10,150 nucleotides of DNA from AR5 sp035762565 (GTDB lineage: Bacteria; Methylomirabilota; Methylomirabilia; Rokubacteriales; CSP1-6). The stretch is taken from assembly GCA_035762565.1 (NCBI GenBank), contig DASTOJ010000050.1:1-10150 (forward strand), written 5' to 3'. Every line of letters begins with the position of its first letter. The stretch's first letter is position 1. The notes beneath the pieces are model-generated. The model was not told the origin of the DNA. It saw only the letters and a program-made list of their open reading frames with translations, and made no database searches. Positions 5,632 through 10,150 of this stretch are shown in pieces. The translations under genes and the position numbers were made by a program.

Positions 5632-6404
5632 CAGCGGTCGGTCTTGACGGCGTCGCGGGCGGCCCGGGCGGCCGACACGAGATAGCGCTGATCGTTGACC
5701 ATGCCGACGAGCGGCCAGCCCTCGCCGATGCGGCGGTTCACGGTCTCGGTGGTCTGGCAATGGATACCCGGCGCGACTCCGTGGCGCTTGCACGCCTTGA
5801 ACAGCACGTCCATCGCGTCGTGGAACTCCCGATGGGGCGGCTCGAGCGACGGCGCCAGGCCCAGCGAGGCGCAGAAGTCGTTGGGGCCGACGTAGCAGGC
5901 GTCCACGCCGGGCACCGAGAGGATGGCGTCGATGTTCTCGATCGCCTCGTGGTGCTCGATCTGCACGATGACGAGGATCTCGTCGTTGGCGCGCTGAAAA
6001 TAGGTCGCGGGGTCGGTCTTGAAGGAGAGATGGAAGCGCCCCGCCCCCAGGCTGCGGACGCCCTGGGGCGGGTACTTGCACGCTCGCACGAGCAGCTCGG
6101 CCTCCTCCCGGGTTCGGATGTTCGGCGCCAGCACGCCCCAGGCGCCGGCGTCGAGCACGCGCTTGACGTTCTCCTCGCTGAGCGCGTGCACGCGCACGAA
6201 CGGCGCGCACGGGTAGCGGGTGATGGTGGCGAACATCGTGGCCATCGTGGCCAGGTCGATGGGGCCGTGCTCGGTGTCGACGAGCAGCCAGTCGAAGCCG
6301 ACCGAGGCCATCATCTCCGCCACCAGGGGATCACCGAAGTTGAGGAGGCTGCCGAACGCCGGCTGACCGGCGCGAATGCGCCGCTTCACGTGGTTGGGCG
6401 TCAT
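5631..6404 (-). CDS. HpcH/HpaI-family class II aldolase (2-oxo acid aldolase)
   Basis: This 257-residue protein (family about 250-265) would cleave or form C-C bonds between pyruvate and an aldehyde with a divalent metal, as 4-hydroxy-2-oxoheptanedioate aldolase (HpcH) does. Visible sites: DWLLVDTEHGPID (38-50) with the catalytic His46; PFVRV (68-72) with the pyruvate-binding Arg; GVLAPNI (90-96); PPQGVRSLGAGR (112-123); VQIEHHEAIENIDAI with metal ligand Glu150; and GVDACYVGPNDFCASLG with metal ligand Asp176. The usual GPADLSAS is GPNDFCAS here. It is the first gene of the minus operon and begins 41 bp from fabI. A TATACT -10 lies 8 nt before the ATG, so the mRNA may be leaderless. The natural substrate is unknown; no homoprotocatechuate genes are nearby. 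Family call is strong, specific activity open. Confidence 0.9.
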   Translation of the reverse strand: MTPNHVKRRIRAGQPAFGSLLNFGDPLVAEMMASVGFDWLLVDTEHGPIDLATMATMFATITRYPCAPFVRVHALSEENVKRVLDAGAWGVLAPNIRTREEAELLVRACKYPPQGVRSLGAGRFHLSFKTDPATYFQRANDEILVIVQIEHHEAIENIDAILSVPGVDACYVGPNDFCASLGLAPSLEPPHREFHDAMDVLFKACKRHGVAPGIHCQTTETVNRRIGEGWPLVGMVNDQRYLVSAARAARDAVKTDR

Positions 6405-6445
6405 GGTCCCGGAGTATAGCGCGGCGTTGCGGTAGTCTATGGGCC
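6405..6445. promoter_or_regulatory. Divergent promoter region between aldolase operon and fabI operon
   Basis: On the minus strand TATACT (6418-6413) matches the -10 consensus at 5 of 6 positions and ends 8 nt before the aldolase ATG. On the plus strand TAGTCT (6433-6438) ends 7 nt before the fabI ATG. Both genes lack a Shine-Dalgarno, so transcription from these boxes would give leaderless or nearly leaderless mRNAs. TAGTCTA (6433-6439) also reads TAGACT on the minus strand. No convincing -35 hexamer was found for either direction. Confidence 0.5.
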
Positions 6446-7213
6446 ATGCTCAAGGACAAGACCGGCCTCGTCCTCGGCGTCGCCAACAAGCGCTCGATCG
6501 CCTGGGCCATCGCCCAGGCGCTGGCGGGCGCCGGCATGCGGCTGGCGTTCACCTACCAGGGCGAGCGGCTGAAGGAGAACGTCGAGGAGCTGGCCGCGAC
6601 GCTGCCGGGATCGGTCCTCTATCCCTGCGACGTCGGCGCCGACGCCGAGATCGCCGCCGTCTTCGCCGGCGTCGAGCGCGACCTGGGAAGACTCGACACG
6701 GTCGTCCACTCCGTCGCCTACGCCCGCAAGGAGGACCTGGAGGGGGAGTTCCTGGCCACCGAGCGTGAGGGTTTCCGGGTGGCCCACGACGTGTCGGCGT
6801 ACTCGCTGGTGGCGCTCGTGCGGGCGGCGGCGCCGCTCATGGAGCGAGGCGGCGGCGGCTCGGTGATCGCGATGACCTACTACGGCGCCGAGAAGGTCGC
6901 CGCCGGGTACAACGTCATGGGCGTGGCCAAGGCCTCGCTGGAAGCCTCGGTGCGCTACCTGGCCGCCGACCTCGGCCCCCGTGGCATCCGGGTGAACGCG
7001 ATCTCCGCGGGGCCCGTCAACACGCTGGCCGCCCGTGGCATCCGCGGCTTCACCGGCATGCTCAAGCACCACGCCGAGAAGGCGCCGTTGCGCCGCAACG
7101 TCGAGCTGCGCGAGGTCGGCGACACCGCCCTCTTCCTGGCCTCGCCGATGGCGTCGGGGATCACGGGGGAGGTGATCCACGTGGACTGCGGTTACTTCAT
7201 CATGGGCGTCTGA
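6446..7213 (+). CDS. fabI: Enoyl-[acyl-carrier-protein] reductase (NADH), FabI type
   Basis: This 255-residue cytosolic SDR enzyme reduces the trans-2 double bond of enoyl-ACP, the last step of each fatty-acid elongation cycle. FabI-specific features: the NADH-binding GVANKRSIAWAIAQAL (11-26) in place of the usual SDR TGxxxGxG; AFTYQGERLKENVEEL (34-49); HSVAYA (88-93); AHDVSAYSLVALVRAAAPLM (113-132); TYYGAEK (144-150); and the catalytic Tyr-x6-Lys YNVMGVAK with Tyr155 and Lys162. The usual SAGPI(R/K)TLAA is SAGPVNTLAA here (187-196). Length is close to E. coli FabI (262). It is the first gene of the plus operon and probably leaderless (see the divergent promoter region). The operon holds no other fatty-acid synthesis gene, which is odd; it could be a second, specialised copy. 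Family call is very firm. Confidence 0.93.
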   Translation: MLKDKTGLVLGVANKRSIAWAIAQALAGAGMRLAFTYQGERLKENVEELAATLPGSVLYPCDVGADAEIAAVFAGVERDLGRLDTVVHSVAYARKEDLEGEFLATEREGFRVAHDVSAYSLVALVRAAAPLMERGGGGSVIAMTYYGAEKVAAGYNVMGVAKASLEASVRYLAADLGPRGIRVNAISAGPVNTLAARGIRGFTGMLKHHAEKAPLRRNVELREVGDTALFLASPMASGITGEVIHVDCGYFIMGV

Positions 7214-7228
7214 GGCGACCGCAGGCTC

Positions 7229-8179
7229 ATGACGCTCACCCGCCGCGACATCGTGCTCGGCATCGTGGCGGCGCTCACCGTGCCGCGCGAGGCGAGCGCC
7301 GCTCGAGTTCAAAGGATCACGGTGTACGCAGGGCGTCAAGTGAGCGACGGTCTTGTCGAGGCTCTGAGCGAGCGCGGTTGGGTCGAGGGCCGTAACATCA
7401 CCATGGACTGGCAGGGGGTCGAGGGGAGCGAGGTTCGGATCGGCGAGCATCTGGCGAAGACTCCTGCGGACGTGCTGGTTGCCGGGGGGGCTCACCGGAT
7501 CCGGGCCGCGATGCGAGTCACCACGACGACCCCGATCATCGCGATCGACCTCGAGGCGGATCCGGTGGCGAATGGATTCATCAAGACGCTGGCCCGCCCC
7601 GGCGGCAACGTCACTGGCATCTGGATGGATCTACCGGAAATCGCGGGCAAGCAGATCCAGTTCCTCCGCGAGGTGCTGCCATCCCTCAACCGCCTGGGGG
7701 TCGTCTGGGACGACAGGATCGGGCAGCCTCAGTTCGCCGAGCTCCAGGCCGTCTGCCGCCGCGCCGGCATCAATCTGAGCCCCGCGGCGGTGCGCCTGAC
7801 CACCGAGATCGACGACGCGCTCAAGCGGTTGGTGGCGGAGCGTCCCCAGGCGATCGTCCTCCTGACGGCGCCCGTGGTGTTCCAAGGCCTGCGCCGGATC
7901 GCCGAGCTGGCGGCTCTGAGCCGGCTGCCCTCCATCAGCCCGTTCTCGCCGTACCCGGGTTGGGGCGGGCTGATGGCCTACGGCCCCGACTTCCCGGCGA
8001 TGTGGCGCCAGCTCGGCGGCTACGTCGACCGGGTCCTGCGCGGCGCCCGCCCCGGCGACCTCCCAGTGGAGCGCCCGTCGAAGTTCAGCCTGATCGTCAA
8101 CCTCAAGACCGCGAAGACCCTCGGCCTCACGCTGCCCCGGTCGCTCGTCCTCCGCGCGGACCAGGTGATCGATCAGTGA
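7229..8179 (+). CDS. ABC_sub_bind-type solute-binding protein (orphan)
   Basis: This 316-residue exported protein has an N-terminus MTLTRRDIVLGIVAALTVP with a twin-arginine pair (5-6) and likely cleavage near EASA-A (24), so it is a Tat-type or lipid-free periplasmic protein. Family hallmarks are RGWVEGRNITMDW (49-61), DPVANGFIKTLARPGGNVTG (111-130) and the C-terminal LGLTLPRSLVLRADQVIDQ. The stretch before RGWVEG is roughly 10-15 residues shorter than is usual for the family. Such proteins bind small ligands for ABC importers; no permease or ATPase gene adjoins it. It starts 15 nt after the fabI stop, with only a weak upstream AGG. Codon use in its first third has more A/T-ending codons (GCT, CGA, GTT, CAA, CGT, GGT) than its neighbours, which hints at later arrival. 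Its stop overlaps the hutU start by GTGA. Confidence 0.88.
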   Translation: MTLTRRDIVLGIVAALTVPREASAARVQRITVYAGRQVSDGLVEALSERGWVEGRNITMDWQGVEGSEVRIGEHLAKTPADVLVAGGAHRIRAAMRVTTTTPIIAIDLEADPVANGFIKTLARPGGNVTGIWMDLPEIAGKQIQFLREVLPSLNRLGVVWDDRIGQPQFAELQAVCRRAGINLSPAAVRLTTEIDDALKRLVAERPQAIVLLTAPVVFQGLRRIAELAALSRLPSISPFSPYPGWGGLMAYGPDFPAMWRQLGGYVDRVLRGARPGDLPVERPSKFSLIVNLKTAKTLGLTLPRSLVLRADQVIDQ

Positions 8180-9840
8180 CGGCCGGGCGGCCGGCGCAGC
8201 CGATCCGGGCGCCTCGCGGCACCGCTCTGTCCTGCAAGGGCTGGCCGCAGGAAGCCGCGCTGCGCATGCTCATGAACAACCTCGATCCCGACGTGGCCGA
8301 GCGCTGGGAGGACCTGGTCGTCTACGGCGGCTCCGGCAAGGCGGCGCGCACCTGGGACGCCTACCACCGGATCGTGGCGACGCTCCGGCGGCTGGAGGGC
8401 GACGAGACGCTGCTCGTGCAGTCCGGCAAGCCGGTCGGCGTGTTCCGCACCCACGCCGACGCCCCGCGCGTGTTGATCGCGAACTCGCTGCTGGTGCCCG
8501 CGTGGGGCGACTGGGAGCACTTCCGCAGGTACGAGGCGATGGGGCTCACGATGTACGGCCAGATGACGGCCGGCTCGTGGATCTACATCGGCACCCAGGG
8601 CATCCTCCAGGGGACATACGAGACCTTCGCCGCCTGCGCGCGGAAGCACTTCGGCGGCTCGCTGGCCGGGCGGCTGGTGCTCTCGGCCGGGCTCGGCGGC
8701 ATGGGCGGCGCCCAGCCGCTGGCCGTCACGCTGAACGGCGGCGTGGGCCTGTTCGTCGAGATCGACCGCGCGCGGATCGAGCGCCGCCTGCGCCTGAGGT
8801 ACGTGGACCGCCTGGCGGGCTCGGTGAGCGAGGCCCTGGGCTGGGCGGAGGAGGCGCGGGGCAGGCGGCAGCCGCTGTCCATCGCCATCCACGGCAACGC
8901 CGCCGAAGTGCACCTCGAGCTGGCCGGCCGCGGCGTGCGCGTCGACGTCGTCACCGATCAGACCTCCGCCCACGACACGCTCAGCGGCTATATCCCGGCC
9001 GGGCTGTCGGTCGACGAGGCGGCCGCGCTGCGCCGGCAGGACCCCAAGGAGTACCTGAAGCGGGCGCGCGAGTCGATCGCCGCCCAGATGCGGGCGATGC
9101 TGGAGTTCCAGCGCTCGGGGGCCATCCTGTTCGACTACGGCAACAACTTCCGCCGCGAGGCCGAGAACGCCGGCGTCGGCGACTTCGCGTACCCGGGCTT
9201 CGTGCCCGCCTTCATCCGCCCGCTCTTCTGCGAGGGCCAGGGACCGTTCCGGTGGGTGGCGCTCTCCGGCGACCCCGAAGACATCTACGCGACCGATCGC
9301 GCGCTCATCGAGGCGTTCGCGGACAACGCGCACCTCGTGCACTGGCTCCGGCTGGCCGGCGAGCACGTCCACTTCCAGGGGTTGCCAGCGCGCATCTGCT
9401 GGCTCGGCTACGGGGACCGGTCGAAGGCCGGCCGGATCTTCAACGACCTCGTCGCCTCCGGCCGGGTGAAGGCCCCGATCGTGATCGGCCGGGACCATCT
9501 GGATTCGGGCTCGGTGGCCTCGCCCAACCGGGAGACGGAGTCGATGCGCGACGGCTCCGACGCCATCGCCGACTGGCCGGTGCTCAACGCCCTTCTCAAC
9601 ACCGCGGGCGGCGCCACCTGGGTGAGCGTCCACCATGGCGGCGGCGTCGGCATCGGCTACTCGATCCACGCCGGCATGGTCGTCGTTGCCGACGGCACGG
9701 CGGACGCCGCCCGCCGGCTGGAGCGCGTGCTCACGACCGATCCCGGCACCGGGATCATGCGCCACGCCGACGCCGGGTATCCGGAGGCGGTGGCCGCGGC
9801 CAACCGTCACCGGCTCGACCTGCCCGGCGTGACGACGTGA
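8176..9840 (+). CDS. hutU: Urocanate hydratase (urocanase)
   Basis: This 554-residue cytosolic enzyme (Pseudomonas putida HutU is about 557) converts urocanate to imidazolone propionate, step two of histidine degradation, using tightly bound NAD+ as an electrophile. Motifs in order: RGTALSCKGWPQEAALRMLM (14-33), LVVYGGSGKAARTW (47-60), ETLLVQSGKPVGVF (77-90), YGQMTAGSWIYIGTQGI (127-143), the NAD loop GLGGMGGAQP (172-181), FCEGQGPFRWVALSGDPEDI (351-370), and the urocanase signature FQGLPARICW (400-409) with the active-site Cys408. GRDHLDSGSVASPNRETE (438-455) and HHGGGVGIGYSIHAG (486-500) follow. The GTG start at 8176 gives the family's normal N-terminus and a GTGA overlap with the previous stop; AGGTGATC (8163-8170) matches the 16S tail 5 nt before it. 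No hutH, hutI or hutG is in view; they may lie to the right. Confidence 0.95.
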   Translation: MTAGRPAQPIRAPRGTALSCKGWPQEAALRMLMNNLDPDVAERWEDLVVYGGSGKAARTWDAYHRIVATLRRLEGDETLLVQSGKPVGVFRTHADAPRVLIANSLLVPAWGDWEHFRRYEAMGLTMYGQMTAGSWIYIGTQGILQGTYETFAACARKHFGGSLAGRLVLSAGLGGMGGAQPLAVTLNGGVGLFVEIDRARIERRLRLRYVDRLAGSVSEALGWAEEARGRRQPLSIAIHGNAAEVHLELAGRGVRVDVVTDQTSAHDTLSGYIPAGLSVDEAAALRRQDPKEYLKRARESIAAQMRAMLEFQRSGAILFDYGNNFRREAENAGVGDFAYPGFVPAFIRPLFCEGQGPFRWVALSGDPEDIYATDRALIEAFADNAHLVHWLRLAGEHVHFQGLPARICWLGYGDRSKAGRIFNDLVASGRVKAPIVIGRDHLDSGSVASPNRETESMRDGSDAIADWPVLNALLNTAGGATWVSVHHGGGVGIGYSIHAGMVVVADGTADAARRLERVLTTDPGTGIMRHADAGYPEAVAAANRHRLDLPGVTT

Positions 9841-10150
9841 CCGTGCGGCGCCTGCGGCCCGACGAGGCGAAGCTGTTCAAGACGTTGCGGCTGCGCGCCC
9901 TCGCGGACGCGCCGGACGCGTTCGCCCACACGTTCGCCGAGATCAGCGCGAAACCGGACGAGTACTGGGAAGAGATGACGCGCTCGGTGACCGAGCCGGG
10001 ACGGCACGTCATGTTCGTGGCCGAGGAAAGCGCGGAGCCCGTCGGCATGGCTTTCGGCACCGTCGATCGCGAGCGCGCGGGGGCGGCCCACCTGGGCGGC
10101 ATGTGGACCGAGCCCGCTCGCCGGGGCCGCGGGATCGGACAGGCCCTCGC
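9837..10150 (+). CDS. GNAT-family N-acetyltransferase (partial; cut by right edge)
   Basis: The first 104 residues are visible. The start VTVRRLRPDEAKLFKTLRLRAL and the DAPDAFAHTFAE stretch (24-35) are typical of GNAT proteins that acetylate small amines or protein N-termini. A central strand (HVMFVAEESAEPVGMAF) leads to the acetyl-CoA pyrophosphate-binding motif RRGRGIGQAL (95-104), which fits Q/R-x-x-G-x-G/A. The GTG start overlaps the hutU stop by 4 nt (GTGA), so it is very likely translated with hutU; a GTG at 9843 is an alternative. The substrate is unknown. A role in histidine breakdown is not implied by the family. Confidence 0.85.
   Translation, partial: MTVRRLRPDEAKLFKTLRLRALADAPDAFAHTFAEISAKPDEYWEEMTRSVTEPGRHVMFVAEESAEPVGMAFGTVDRERAGAAHLGGMWTEPARRGRGIGQAL

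Noticed and set aside
5632..6210. N-terminal extension of the LLM oxidoreductase frame into the aldolase gene
   Set aside because: The extension is Arg-rich out-of-frame translation of the aldolase, and the natural family start MRLGIVLAG begins at 5631.
6978..7044. Repeated 13-mer CCCGTGGCATCCG within fabI
   Set aside because: The two copies encode the separate conserved RGIR segments of FabI and are explained by shared codons.
7960..8175. N-terminal extension of the urocanase frame
   Set aside because: It overlaps the solute-binding protein in another frame and is Arg/Pro-rich; the GTG at 8176 gives the normal urocanase length and has a good ribosome binding site.
8173..9810. Minus-strand open frame of 545 codons opposite hutU
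   Set aside because: It is an antisense shadow of one of the clearest genes in the window; composition is His/Val/Arg/Gly low-complexity.
1..10150. Search for CRISPR arrays, tRNAs, insertion-sequence ends and toxin-antitoxin pairs
   Set aside because: No regularly spaced repeats, no cloverleaf sequence, no transposase motif or terminal inverted repeats, and no small paired ORFs with supporting motifs were seen.

Overview
This is a high-GC window (about 70% by eye) with densely packed genes. Intact CDS have small gaps, 1-4 nt stop/start overlaps, and strong G/C preference at third codon positions. A CMP-Kdo synthetase (kdsB) implies a Gram-negative outer membrane. An F420/FMN luciferase-like oxidoreductase, two Tat-type solute-binding proteins (one of them an orphan of the ABC_sub_bind type), FabI and urocanase together suggest an uncultured soil or sediment bacterium, for example of the Rokubacteria/NC10 type. 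That taxonomic guess is inference only.

Left part (1-1830, minus strand): the N-terminal half of a Tat-exported ABC solute-binding protein runs off the left edge. It is preceded by its own promoter (TTGACA, 18-nt spacer, TATCAC) whose -10 lies inside a perfect GTGATATCAC palindrome. Upstream of it is an intact 12-TM MFS transporter of the oxalate/formate-antiporter or monocarboxylate-transporter type, whose stop codon sits in an 8-bp hairpin. The MFS gene diverges from a MscS-family channel gene across a very short gap.

Middle (1859-3909): the MscS channel gene (+) converges with a small Spy/CpxP-like periplasmic protein gene (-). Three GC-rich stem-loops lie between them. Upstream of the Spy-like gene is a frameshifted, internally deleted remnant of the C-terminal half of another MFS transporter, abutting the kdsB stop codon.

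Right part: two divergent operons are separated by 41 bp. The minus operon (6404 down to 3906) encodes a HpcH/HpaI-type aldolase, an LLM flavin/F420 oxidoreductase and KdsB, followed by the MFS remnant. The plus operon (6446 to the right edge) encodes FabI enoyl-ACP reductase, an orphan ABC_sub_bind solute-binding protein, urocanate hydratase HutU and a GNAT acetyltransferase cut by the edge. GTGA overlaps at the last two joints suggest translational coupling.

No RNA genes, CRISPR arrays, insertion sequences, toxin-antitoxin pairs or phage genes were seen. The most notable points are the promoter architecture (possible two-way -10 elements and leaderless starts), the decaying MFS remnant, and the unusual partners inside the two operons. 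I do not see a clear, wholly new multi-gene system here.
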